Positions 35,276-45,775 are shown, counted from the stretch's first letter. The stretch: 64,000 nucleotides of DNA from Lepisosteus oculatus (GCF_040954835.1 NC_090703.1:20721444-20785443), one strand, 5' to 3'. Made by a program: numbers and translations. Notes: a model not told the origin generated them from the sequence alone.

Positions 35276-35394
35276 GTTGACTCCTCAGTGCTGGAGAGAG
35301 AAGAGCAGCACAGCAGCCCTAACCTGGACTGAGGGCTCTGAGTGGGAGGGGAGGCAGGAAATGAAATCACCACGCATTCATTGTCAGGAAGCTC

Positions 35395-35666
35395 TTAGTT
35401 TGTGCAGCATTTAAAATACTTTGCAAATTTCTCCCTCTGCTGGCCATTTTCTCAGCTTAGCATCCTGCCTACAGCAAATAAATAATGTGCTGCTACATTT
35501 GTTACATCTTCTCCAGAATGCAATAGAAAATTTGAAAAAGGTGTTTTTCAAACAATTTCTCCGATACCGTCTCCAGAGACAAAATGTCACTTGTTAATGT
35601 TCCTGCCAATCTTAAGACAGCAAGACTCTCCAGGAACCATCTTCAGGTCTCAGTTGTCTGCAGCCA
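35395..35666. other. Duplicated flank matching 28870-29118
   Basis: Shares ctccctctgctggccat, tcctgcctacagcaaataaa and agacagcaagactctccagg with the V11 flank. No gene. Confidence 0.65.
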
Positions 35667-35960
35667 TCTGTCAAAATGAGATTCTTAGTTTTTTGCTAGC
35701 ATTATTTTGGCTTGATAACTTCAAAAAACATAAGAAAACAAGAAAATGGGAAAACATACTCCTTCCAAAATCAGGTTTACTACCAAACAGCATCAAATCA
35801 AATCCCATAGAATTGAAATAACACAATAATTTATGTACAGTAACCAGACTCCATGTGTACCCTTCTTTAAACAAGGATAATGTGTTTTATAGAGTAATAC
35901 ATGAGATTCCTTACATTGTAAATCTCACATGAAAGCAAGGAGCCACAGAATGGCTGGCAT
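35667..35960 (-). pseudogene. Group B relic with leader but no V exon body
   Basis: The leader exon 35915-35960 (MPAILWLLAFM) has TGA at codon 12, the same Trp codon that is TAG in V5. Its GTAAG donor is kept. The intron leads to an acceptor at 35668-35669, but only a few exon bases remain before downstream flank (cagttgtctgcagccatctg). Nearly the whole V exon and RSS have been deleted. Confidence 0.8.
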
Positions 35961-35974
35961 GTTGAGGGGCAACT

Positions 35975-37065
35975 GAACGAAGCAGAAGAGGAAATGAATA
36001 TCCCTCTGACACCAACATCAGACAATCAACAGTGAAAAAGCATGGGAATGGGTGTAGCTTGTAAAACATGGTGGTTAAGAAATACACAACAAACAGCAAT
36101 GTTCACAATCCCACCTCAAATATCACAATATATTAATTGGTTTTATCCACATGATATTGTTTTTACCTCGTGGAGATCTGGACTGCTGTCTTACAGTTAA
36201 AATTTTAAGTCATATGTTTTTTCTCCATTCAACATAGAACAATCTCCTCTTAATATATCTAAATTCTTCAATTTAATACAATATTACAGCCTTTTCAACA
36301 CAATACTATGTAAATGGACTACTAATTTATATTTTAAAATGGCACGATGGTTTCCATTTTGAAAGTCAAAAGAATTTGGTGTATGGCCTCTCATGCTGCT
36401 AGAGAGTAGAGGCATTCCAGGTTGGTAATAACATTTGATCTCAAGCCTTACATTGGTCTGATGAGAACTAGTTGTGCTGTTGTAGTCAATTCACACAGTG
36501 GTATTTACCTGGGGCAAGCAGTATTATACTGTAGATCTCCAAACTCGTGCCTCTGAGATACTTTTCCTTCCAGCTTTACTGTATGTGTTTTGTGGGCATT
36601 TGTTCACTCTAATAAACCTTGAATGAATGATATATGAGGTAAAATACTGCCTAACTCCCTCACAGATTTAGTACAAAAGTCTGAATCTCATTCCATTAGG
36701 TCTGATAGTATTGAAAGACTTCATCAGAGCACAGAAGGAACTGGAATCAATATTTGCTTTGTGATAAATGTGTTAGATACAACACAATGTGCAGAAAGAG
36801 GAACAATGAAACAAACAACTGATGTGGAACTAAATTGCAAAGAAATAAAGGATTGAATATCAGAAGGTGAAATCACAATGCCTGTTGTTTTTTATTTATT
36901 ATCACAACACCGTGGTCTGCTCCTAATTTTATACTATACAACAAGCATCAATGCTTATTTTAGATTCAATTTAAGTAAACATTTATTGAAGTATTTAACA
37001 TCTGTTTAAACTGTTGAAAGAGTCTCAGACAGGTGTTCTACTGTGCACAGTCATGACATTGTGGC
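35975..37065. other. Intergenic block partly shared with the V12 and V13 flanks
   Basis: 36600-36840 matches 31730-31960 (tgaatctcattccattag, cagaaggaactggaatcaat), and 36880-37070 matches 29480-29660. It is duplicated spacer without a gene. Confidence 0.55.
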
Positions 37066-37110
37066 TCAGAAAGGTTTTTGTAGAGAGAAAAGTTCATCTG
37101 TGTCACTGTG

Positions 37111-37588
37111 TTAACTGGCTGCACAGTAATACACAGCCAAGTCTGCTGCTTTTAATGAGGAAATTGCTAGTGTGGCATTTTTACTCCCATCTCCCTTCAA
37201 TAAGTATTTGTTATCCTTATTGTCTTCATAAGTTGGGTTGAGTAGCTAATGTAGCCAATGACTTGAAGAGATCCTGATTGCTTGTACCACAGTATGGTAA
37301 AATAGTTTGAGATACTGTGGATGCAGTTGAGTTCAGCTGGTTCCTCAGGGTTCAGAAGCAGTGCAGCAGGAGTCTGCTGGACTTTATTACAGACTGTGAG
37401 ATCTGCAGAAGACAGAGAAGAATTCATTTTAAAAAACAACACACCAAATACACAGTATAATAAATCAAAGGAAGATGATCCATCAATTCAGGACATGTTG
37501 TGATCATCTACTGGTGCCTATTTGGCATTGTTATAGTACCTGTAAGCCAGTGCAGTAAAACAGTGACCCCAATGTAAACTTGGAGCAT
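37111..37588 (-). pseudogene. V16, group A V pseudogene
   Basis: Leader 37540-37588 (MLQVYIGVTVLLHWLTG) is intact with a GTACT donor. V exon 37111-37402 reads LTVCNKVQQTPAALLLN and ILWYKQSG, then a one-base deletion in CDR2 (plus-strand gggttgagtag against gggtttgtgtag in V13) shifts the frame to a stop. The 3' half and RSS (CACAGTG 37104-37110, consensus nonamer) are preserved. It is the V12 counterpart in the 35.4-39.7 kb block. Confidence 0.9.
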
Positions 37589-37667
37589 CTTGACTCCTCA
37601 GGGCTGGATAGAGAAGAAAAGCACAGCAGCCCTGACCTGGACTGAGGGCTCTGAGTGGTAGGAGGGA

Positions 37668-37682
37668 CAGGAAGTGACGTCA
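37668..37682 (-). promoter_or_regulatory. V16 promoter, perfect palindromic CRE
   Basis: caggaag followed by tgacgtca (37675-37682), the only fully palindromic consensus CRE among these promoters, 87 bp upstream of the ATG of a pseudogene. Confidence 0.75.
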
Positions 37683-37739
37683 CAGCAGACAAAACTGCCA
37701 ATAAATGATAGGAAAAAACTGCACAGGCACACATACTGG

Positions 37740-38540
37740 TTTTACTTTCATTCTATTTGCTGGAACATTTCTCTATCTGCTGGGTACCTTCGTAATCTCA
37801 TAGAAAGCACTGAAGCAGATGTTACATTTTGCATATAAGATTTAGTGTAATATTCTATATCAACATATGATATTCTTCAAGAGTTCTGAAGGAAGCACTA
37901 TATAAACCTGATATCCAGAGCTATAAAATCCTAAAGACCCAATGACAGTCTTACATTCAGATTATAATATACATCTATATTTCTTAAAACATTTTGCAGA
38001 AGTGCCACTGTTCGATGAGGTTTTTGTAGTAGAAAATCAAAGTGCCTGTGACTACAATATAGCAGACCAGACCTTTTCACTGTTCTAGAAACATTCAATT
38101 ACCGCAGCATACCTCTTTCATTATTCTAGACTGCTTTCACCAAGCTGGTCAGCTCCTCAGACGCTGCACTCACACAGGTAATGCTTGAGCTCTGCAGCTC
38201 GAGTCTTCCCAGGAGAGCTCATCCTTTCAGAGATGTCTGCCTTTCCACATAGTGAATCAACCCAGCAATAGGAGACAAGCCTGTTCTCTGTCAACAGGCT
38301 CTTCCACTTCTTCCTCATTTTTTTGACTTTTCTTCAGTTTTTTCCATCGCCTTTGTGACGATCTTGTCCAAGTATAAAACTAAAAAAAACATTTCGCTTT
38401 CTATATGAAGGTAGCAAGCAGGTTTTTTAAAAGAGCACAAAATCCTTCCAAAACTAGCTTTATAAGCTGGTCATTTTCTTTAAGATATGACTAGATTATC
38501 TTGCAGATTTATATTAAGAAACATTTTAATGTTTTAATTA
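37740..38540. other. Intergenic block duplicated from 30.3-31.0 kb
   Basis: Matches the spacer left of V13 (gagatgtctgcctttcc, ggagacaagcctgttctctg). No conserved coding frame. Confidence 0.55.
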
Positions 38541-39345
38541 TTTAAGATAATAATAATAATAAACTTTGTTTTATATAGCACCTTCAAAGGTGGCTTCTCA
38601 AAGCGCTTTACAGAATGGGAACAACAATAAATAAAAAGAATACACAAGATAAAACACAATTACAATATAGAGAGGAGACTGTGGATGGTGGTACTAGGAA
38701 AAGCAGAGGTGTGAAGAATACAACCAGTTAACTAAAGGCTCTTCCAAAGAAGAAGGTTTTGAGTCTGGATTTGAAGGAGTTTATAGAAGGTGACTCTCCT
38801 GATATCCTTGGGCAGAGAGTTCCAGAGCTTGGGGACATAACAGGAGAAGGGCCTGTCACCCATACAATGTAGATGGGCTTGGGGGACAGTAAGGAGACCA
38901 GAATTAGAAGGTTGCGAGGTGGGGAGTAAGGCGATATTAGATCAGACAGGTACTGAGCCGCCAAGCCATGCAGAGCCCAATAGGTGAACATGAGGATTTT
39001 AAAGTCCACATGTAATTTGACAGGAAGCCAGTGCAAGGGCTCCAGGATAGGAGTAATGTGATCACTTGCACTAGACCTGGTCAGGATCCTGGCTGCTGAA
39101 TTTTGGACATACTGCAGTTTGTTCAAAGTAGATTTAGATACCCCATCGAGTAGAGCATTACAGTAGTCAATTCAAGAGAACACAAATGTGTTCATCAGCT
39201 TTTCAGCCACAGTTAGTGATAGCATGTGGCATAGTCTAGCAATATTTCTGAGGTGAAAAAAAGATGTTTTGGCAATATGCTGCACCCCAAGGTTTTTTGA
39301 TTTAGACTGAAGCTCAAGTACAGAACCAATTTTCTTGGTAAGATA
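38541..39345 (-). mobile_element. LINE 3' fragment (L2/CR1-like reverse transcriptase end)
   Basis: Minus-strand translation gives SFFHLRNIARL, then IDYCNALLDGVSKS, then LQYVQNSAARILTRS, DHITPIL and LHWLPV, the usual carboxy-terminal run of L2/CR1-type LINE ORF2 proteins. One stop interrupts it before IDYCN. The 3' tail (ggtggcttctcaaagcgctt on the plus strand) ends in an (ata)n run at 38541-38562. The paired block at 30.3-31.5 kb lacks it, so it inserted after the duplication. Confidence 0.8.
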
Positions 39346-39810
39346 AGACTTTCAAATGTTGAAATTGTATTTATTGCTGTATATTATTATACTTTTACAC
39401 TATATACATCCAAGTACAGTACAGTACATGAAATTGCTTTTAAAGCGGCTTAGTATACCCAGCATGTAGTGTGCTTTCTCATAGTGGATTGCACAATCCC
39501 ATAGTTCATGTGTTTAGAGAGTCTGATGTCCTGTGTTAATGGTCTCCAGTTCTGCTACAGAAAGGCAGTAAGAGTGCACTGCACTCACATTCAATTAAAA
39601 GACACCAGGATGAGACAGGGTGTCAGCTTCTTTCTCCAGTGATAAAGTGTCAGATAAACTATGAGATCAAAAGCATCATTGTGACTGAACAGGTGTGATC
39701 TACTACACAATCAGATAAACCGTCAGTTACTGTACACTGAGGAAAACAAAGAAGTTACATGTTTGTTTGTGTTTTAAGTGTGAACACTAAGGACTGTTTG
39801 ATATTAAGAG
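39346..39810. other. Duplicated spacer matching 31080-31420
   Basis: acaccaggatgagacagggt and gcatcattgtgactgaacag are shared with the block left of V13. No gene. Confidence 0.6.
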
Positions 39811-39853
39811 GAAAGAGTTTATGTAGAGGAAAAAAGTTATCTGCAGCACTGTG

Positions 39854-40387
39854 TTTACTGACTGCACAGAAATACACAGCGTTGTGTGCAACTGTTAATG
39901 AGTGAATTTCCAATGAGCCATTTTTAATAGCATCTCCAGAAAGGGTGAAATTGCCTCTGAACTCTTCTTCAGGGAATACTTGTCCATATTGTAGATACCC
40001 AATGAGTTTCAAACCTCTGGCTTCAGCCTGCTGGTACCAGTACATGAGGATATAGCTGCTATCACTATTAATGCAGTAAAGGGGAGCTCTTTCTCCTGAC
40101 CTCTTGAATAGCTGAGGAGGGGACTGCTGGACCAGCACACAGGCTGTAGGATCTGTGTAAAGAAAATTGAAACAACATTCAAAAGATGGAGAAATTAAAT
40201 GATGGAATTAAAATTTAATTAGACTTCAACATTTAACAAAATTAAACATTACAAATACAAGGATAGTCATTTTCAATTTGATATGAAGAAACATACTTTC
40301 TTGTCTCTAGAATAAATCTTTTTTTATGGGGTTCTCACCTGTGAGCCAGTGCAGTAAGAAAGTGACCCCAATGAACACTCTGACCAT
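39854..40387 (-). CDS. V17, TCR V segment, group A
   Basis: Leader 40339-40387 (MVRVFIGVTFLLHWLTG), donor GTGAG. V exon 39854-40151 reads PTACVLVQQSPPQLFKR, then LYCINSD, MYWYQQ, GNFTLSGDAIKNGSLEI and YFCAVSK. RSS: CACAGTG 39847-39853, 22-bp spacer, nonamer ACATAAACT (two changes). Frame intact. Promoter flank shared with V8. Confidence 0.9.
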
Positions 40388-40462
40388 CTTGACTCCTCAG
40401 TGCTGGAGAGAGAAGAGCAGCACAGCAGCCCTGACCTGGACTGAGGACTCTCAGTGGGGGGG

Positions 40463-40477
40463 CAGGAAGTGACATCA
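40463..40477 (-). promoter_or_regulatory. V17 promoter ETS-CRE site
   Basis: caggaagtgacatca; the CRE at 40470-40477 lies 83 bp from the ATG, the 4-bp shortening being in the upstream stretch. Confidence 0.75.
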
Positions 40478-40489
40478 TAGGAAGCAAAC

Positions 40490-41325
40490 AAAAGTCAATG
40501 TCTACAGAGCACTGTAACTTTTAATTCTTACCATATTGTCTGGTTTTGCATTTTGTACCCCTTTGTTATGGTAATTTCTTTTGGACTTTTTAAAAACTTT
40601 CATTCCTTTTAATTTTCTTATATGTTTAATGACTAAGATACAGAATACTGTACAGTAAATACTAGGCACCTAGTCTAGTCCTTTGTTTGGTCCTTTAGTA
40701 TCTGGTGCTATAGCTGTGTAAGCCTCAAGACTACCTCATTGGGCTTGCAGGATTGCAGTGTGAGTTTGTTGTATACACCTCAAAAAACATGAATATGTCT
40801 TTGAGATGTCAGAGTATCATGTAAGACTTTGAGTTATAAATTTATACATTTATTTTTTATAAGACTATGAGTTATCGTACAGAAACATAAAACATAGGGA
40901 AAATTAATACAGTGAAAAAAGAAGTTACATGACATGAGTGAGATGTTGATTGACATGTGCTTATTTTGCAAGGGTTAAATGTGTTTTTTTTCTATAACTG
41001 CCAATCTGGTTTTGAACTGTTTGGAGAGTCGGGCTTGTGGCAATGATTCTACAGAGACAGGGGACCAGCTGACCTGTTTCTGAGAAGCCACAGACTCCTC
41101 ATCTGTGAGGAGGAATATTGCGTCTCTGAGTTACTACTTCACCAAAGACCATGAAACTTTTAGACACTTCACTTCTGGACCATATACTATTGTTCCAGCT
41201 GAGATCTGAATGAGTGTCTTTAATAGAAGCTATGTACAGTACGTATTCTGACTTGATTTTGTGTATTACTTTCTGAACACAAAAACATTTTGAGAGAAAA
41301 TGTTAAGGTGCCTAAATAAACAACT
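40490..41325. other. Spacer, nothing recognised
   Basis: The first 70 bp match the V8 promoter flank. The rest is AT-rich with no supported feature. Confidence 0.4.
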
Positions 41326-41327
41326 TA

Positions 41328-41635
41328 CTCCCATTGCTGCCTCACAGAGCTGTTGCCCTGGGTTCAATTGCTGCAGTGCTATCTGTGTGGAGTTTGTGTG
41401 TTCCCCCATGTTCACATGAGTTTCCTCTGAGAGCTTCGGTTTCCTCCCAGAATCCAAAGACATGCTGGTAGTTTACTGGCTTGTAGGACAAATGGCTCTG
41501 AAGTGAGTGTATGTGTCCTGTCATGGACTGAAGTTCCATTCAAGGTGTATCCTGCCTTGTGCCTGTGGCTTGGTGGGTTAGACACCAGCTCCCCCTGCGA
41601 CCCAGTAGTGGATAAAGGGGTTAGAAAATGAATGG
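41328..41635 (+). repeat. Fish tRNA-type SINE, 5'-truncated copy
   Basis: Lacks box A but keeps cctgggttcaattgc (box B), tttcctcccagaatccaaag and gtatcctgccttgtgcctgt, ending ggttagaaaatgaatgg. Same orientation as 21211-21575. Confidence 0.7.
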
Positions 41636-41898
41636 GTTGTTAGATTTTCTTTAATATTCTTTGTGGTGTTTTCTAATAACTTGATCATTCTCCCACCTAC
41701 AGGACACTGCTCAAACTGCAAATACAGCAGGAGAGCAGGAGTGAGATAAACGTTTGTTTTTCTGTCTGTTTCAAATAACACTAAAGGCTCCAGCTCTTCG
41801 GGGCTCAGCTGTTTCTTGTCACACAGATGATTTTGCTGCTGGGAGGAGTCTCCCATGCTGGTTTTTGACTCAGAGCTGAGCCCTCTTGCGTCACTGTG

Positions 41899-42528
41899 TC
41901 TACTAGCTGCACACAGATACACTGCACTGTCTTCGGGCTTCACACTCTCCACTGTCAGAGACAGTTTCTTGCTCCCACTGCGCTTTGCGTCATACCCTGA
42001 CTGGAAACCCTCTTCATATGTTGGTTTGTTGCCTTCTATAGATACAGAAATGAGCACTAGATGCCCATCTCTTTGCCACCTATACCAGTACATGTATGTA
42101 TGCTCAGTGTTGTTCTGGTAACAGTGTAGCTCTGCAGCTGAGCTGGGGACCCTCAACAAACATTCTGGCCACTGGGAAATCAGAGCACCATCACAGCCAC
42201 CTGAGAGAAAAATACAAGGAAATAATGAAAGTGAGTATTCTAATGACAGACTATTTTCATTTTTGGTCAGTGGAAAAGATTAGATACTTTCTGTCTTCAA
42301 TGAATCAACTGTTTCAACATAAATAGCATTATGTAAAAAGTAAATTAAAAATTCTACACTGCAGATTCACAAATCTGTATCTTAGAAAAATACACCTTAA
42401 TTACTTTTAGATATCATCCTTAGCAGAAAACAATGTACATTCACTGACAATATTAAATACTAAATTTAATTTAATTTCTTACCCTGGAGACTCCATGTCA
42501 CCACAACTATCCATAGAATGGCTGGCAT
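41899..42528 (-). CDS. V18, intact group B V segment
   Basis: Leader 42483-42528 (MPAILWIVVVTWSLQG, 46 nt), donor GTAAG. V exon 41899-42200 reads GCDGALISQWPECLLRV, then LHCYQNN, MYWYRWQRDG, DAKRSGSKKLSLTVESV and YLCAASR. Framework 2 has YRW where YRQ is usual. RSS: CACAGTG 41892-41898, 23-bp spacer, nonamer TCAAAAACC (41860-41868). It is the second of only two group B genes that look functional. Confidence 0.9.
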
Positions 42529-42597
42529 TGTGACAAGGATACAAATGCAGTGAGTTCTGAAAAATGACACGGTTTTCTCTTTTACCCTGAAGTATGG

Positions 42598-42612
42598 GAG
42601 GAAGTGACTTCA
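42598..42612 (-). promoter_or_regulatory. V18 promoter ETS-CRE-like site
   Basis: gaggaag followed by tgacttca (42605-42612), one base off the CRE used by group A, 77 bp from the ATG. Confidence 0.6.
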
Positions 42613-42619
42613 CAAAGGA

Positions 42620-43245
42620 GGCAGGATATATCTACAAAATAGAATGCTTTTCCTCAGATTCAGATACAGAATACCAGCCCTTGATGTAACAGAGATCATC
42701 CATGATCTATTCTGATCAATGGACCACTGATTGCTTGGGGAGGGGAGGGCTTGGGACTCCCAGAGGTTTTAGAGAAGCTGTTTTCCTCTCCTCCGTGCCC
42801 ACAAGGGCAACTGTTGTTTTACAATATTGTTGGCTGCTGCATAAGTCTTTAAATCACTCTGTGGACACTATAGCAAATAAAGACTAGTAAAAGACTGATT
42901 GATATCACAATTGATTTGAAACAAAGTCAGAACTAGAGTTGCTACCTGGTATAATCCATCGGTCCAAAACACAGACCACACACAAGGTTTAGTTTTACGT
43001 TAGAAATACTACCAGGAGGAATCAAGTCTTATTGAATTTTCCTTCAAAGTTCGGCACATTGGTAGTGGGAGTGTCTCCTTTTCTCTTCTTCTTCCCTACA
43101 GATGGCCCCTTCAGACCACCACACAATTCAGTGGTAACTTGTTAACAGTCTTGAGCTTTACTGAGCCCTTGCACATGAGCAAGGGCTCATGTACAAGGGC
43201 TCATGTATACTCATGTATACTCATCAGTATACACACTGATGAGAT
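42620..43245. other. Spacer with a short inverted repeat
   Basis: No gene seen. A perfect 10-bp inverted repeat (gagcccttgc / gcaagggctc, 43163-43188) is followed by short direct repeats of caagggctcatgta and tactcatgta to about 43225. Confidence 0.5.
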
Positions 43246-43295
43246 TTGGAACAGCAGGGTTTTTGAGCAGGGATGTGGAGATCTGAAGCAATGTG

Positions 43296-43826
43296 CTGAC
43301 TGACTGCACAGAAATACACAGCGCTCTCTGCAGCTGTTAATGAGGTAATTTCTAAAGACCCATTGTTTTTGGCATCTCCAGAAAGAGTGAATTTTCCTTT
43401 AAACTCTACTTCTGGATTTGATTGATCATTGTGTAGAAATCCTAGGAGTTTCAGAGCTCCATCTCCTGCTTGCTGGTACCAATACATGTAGTAGTAGCTC
43501 TCTTGGCTGTTAAGGCATTGGAGTTTGGCTCTTTCTTCAGGCTTGCTCAACAGGTCACGAGGGGACTGATGTACAGTGACACTGGCTGAAGAACCTGTGC
43601 ACATTCAAAATCACGGATACAGGAAAAAAAAGCGATTGAAAGAATTATTATTTAAATAAATATCCACAATGAATTAAAGATTCATTATTTTTGTCATAAC
43701 TGGAAAATGTCTTTCAAACAATCCTGTCTCTACAGATCTGCTTTTCATCCTTTGGAGTGAGATTCAGAGGTTCATACCTGTGAGCCAGTGCAGTATCACA
43801 ATGACCCCAGTGACAACTCTGAGCAT
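43296..43826 (-). CDS. V19, TCR V segment, group A
   Basis: Leader 43778-43826 (MLRVVTGVIVILHWLTG), donor GTATG. V exon 43296-43594 reads SSASVTVHQSPRDLLSK, then LQCLNSQ, MYWYQQ, GKFTLSGDAKNNGSLEI and YFCAVSQ. The heptamer is CACATTG (43289-43295), changed at position 5, and the nonamer is TCAAAAACC. Recombination is probably reduced. Frame intact. Confidence 0.87.
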
Positions 43827-43905
43827 CTTGACTCCTCAGTGCTGGAGAGAGAAGAGCAGCACAGCAGCACTGACCTGGACTGAGGGCTCTGAGTGGGAGG
43901 GGGGA

Positions 43906-43920
43906 CAGGAAATGACATCA
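43906..43920 (-). promoter_or_regulatory. V19 promoter ETS-CRE site
   Basis: caggaaatgacatca; the CRE at 43913-43920 lies 87 bp from the ATG. Confidence 0.75.
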
Positions 43921-43929
43921 CAGTGGAGT

Positions 43930-44380
43930 AATTTATTTTGAATTTCATAGGATACACAACTTTATATCTTCTGGAATATTGACAGTTATGTCGCTTATTA
44001 AGTATTTCTCTGTCAAGGTGCATGGAACTTTGTTGGAATATATCTCTGTGCTTCATTCCATCTTGTTGAACAAGATTTTTGACTGCCATTTTTTTATAAA
44101 GTTCATTTCCTATAACATTTTCTGGATATTCAGTTTGTATGCAAAAATATTTTATGCATGCTAAATTGATTTTTTTTTTCAATTAAATGTGTTTAAATTC
44201 ATATATATTGCACACATTAAATATTACTATTGCTGGCAATACGGTAAATCTAGCACAGTAAATGATCACTCTAATTTTTCATCTGGCATGTATGTTTCAG
44301 AAATGCCACCATTAAAATGCATGTGCTCATGGGGGCTCATGCAGGTCCAGCTTTCTTTCCCCACTTGAGTGAATGTGAGT
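43930..44380. other. Spacer, nothing recognised
   Basis: AT-rich DNA between the V19 promoter and the V20 RSS, without a supported feature. Confidence 0.4.
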
Positions 44381-44424
44381 CAAAACAGTTCTTGTAGAGG
44401 GATGAGCTGACCTGCAGCACTGTG

Positions 44425-44901
44425 TTTACTGACTGCACAGAAATACACAGCACTGTCTGCAGCTGTGATAGAAGAGATTTGTAAAGAGCCGTTATTTTCT
44501 GCATTTCCTTTGAAACCAAATTTTCCTTTCAGGTGTTCCTCAGGGTATGGTTCTCTTATATATAGATTGCCAAGATACTTCAAAAATCTGTCCCCTGCTA
44601 ATTGCTGGTACCAGTACATGCGATCATAGCTGCTGATGCTGTGTCTGCAGTGAATCTCAGCATTGTCATTGGGCTTGTTAATAATCAGAGCAGGAGGAGA
44701 CTGGAGAACACTGCTACTGTCTGAGGGACCTGTGGACAGAGAGAAAAAAACATTCAGAGTTCTTTATATAATGGGGAAATGACCATCCAAATAGGTTAAT
44801 TCACAATGAAGTCACATTCTCTCCCTCTCAGTATGATTCAAAGGTTTCTCACCTGTGAGCCAGTGCAGTACCACTGTGACCCAAATGAAAACTGTGAGCA
44901 T
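44425..44901 (-). CDS. V20, TCR V segment, group A
   Basis: Leader 44853-44901 (MLTVFIWVTVVLHWLTG), donor GTGAG. V exon 44425-44729 is open from the acceptor: PSDSSSVLQSPPALIIN, IHCRHS, MYWYQQLAGDRFLKYLG, GKFGFKGNAENNGSLQIS and YFCAVSK. RSS: CACAGTG 44418-44424, 23-bp spacer, nonamer ACAAGAACT (44386-44394). The promoter CRE is destroyed (caggaaattacaatg near 44991), as in V25. Distinct subgroup. Confidence 0.88.
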
Positions 44902-45009
44902 CTTGACTCCTCAGTGCTGGAGAGAGAAGAGCAGCACAGCAGCCCTGACCTGGACTGAGGGCTCTGAGTGGGAGGGGAGGCAGGAAATTACAATGTATCA
45001 GATAAGACA

Positions 45010-45695
45010 GGCAACAAATCATTCAAACATTTCTTACTTCTGTTTTACTGTGAAGTGTTACATCATGCTGCCACCTGTTGACCTTGTTCTGCATGTTCCT
45101 AACATGAATAAAGCAAGCACAATATTGGAATTTAGTATGTTATCCATGGAAAACATGCTCAATACAGGACAACCATTTTAAACACACACAAAACTTTGAT
45201 GCATTTTTTTAACATAAACTTCAACTTGTTTTTAAAGGAAGATTTTCTGACTCATAATCTATTACCTTTTTTAATATCAGGATTCATGAAATGAAGCTGT
45301 ATTCCTCAGTGGACTGAATAATCCTTTATAGCTCTTCCTCTAAAATCATGTTTTATTTTATTTTCTAACACATTTACAGTATTTTGCTCCGCCACAACAA
45401 TTCAGGACCAATAAAATTTGGTGCACTCCAGTAACAATTATCAGCTAATATGATGCAGTTGGAAGTTGGTTATAGTAAAACTGCCATTTGTGACAAGCTG
45501 CTTAATCATGAGGTACAGTACAGTAGAATGTCTATAATGTGTAAATGTGTGCCTTGAGTTTTCACAATGATTACAGAAAGTCTTTGAGCGTGTCTGTCAG
45601 AGGAACCAATTAGTATTATCTCATGTTTTCAAACATATGTCTATGAGTGTCAGGCTTTCTAAGAAATTATTTCTCTGTCCCTCTCAAACCCTGAA
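45010..45695. other. Spacer, nothing recognised
   Basis: AT-rich intergenic DNA. No V exon is found downstream of the relic leader at 45700. Confidence 0.4.
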
Positions 45696-45699
45696 CAGT

Positions 45700-45775
45700 T
45701 TGAGTCTGTTGAACATAATGAAAATGCTGAGCATGCTGATACCCCAGTGCTGACGAGAGAACAGCAGTTCATGCT
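45700..45775 (-). pseudogene. Orphan leader/promoter relic
   Basis: aatgaaaatgctgagcatgc and ccagtgctgacgagagaacagcag match the leader start and 5' UTR of group A genes (ATG equivalent at 45734). The donor half of the leader is not recognisable and no V exon follows, so this is a remnant of a deleted gene next to the V21 RSS. Confidence 0.65.

Noticed and set aside
41855-42121. Plus-strand ORFs antisense to V exons (for example over V18, V30, V33 and V34)
   Set aside because: They are shadows of the V coding frame on the other strand, without independent support.
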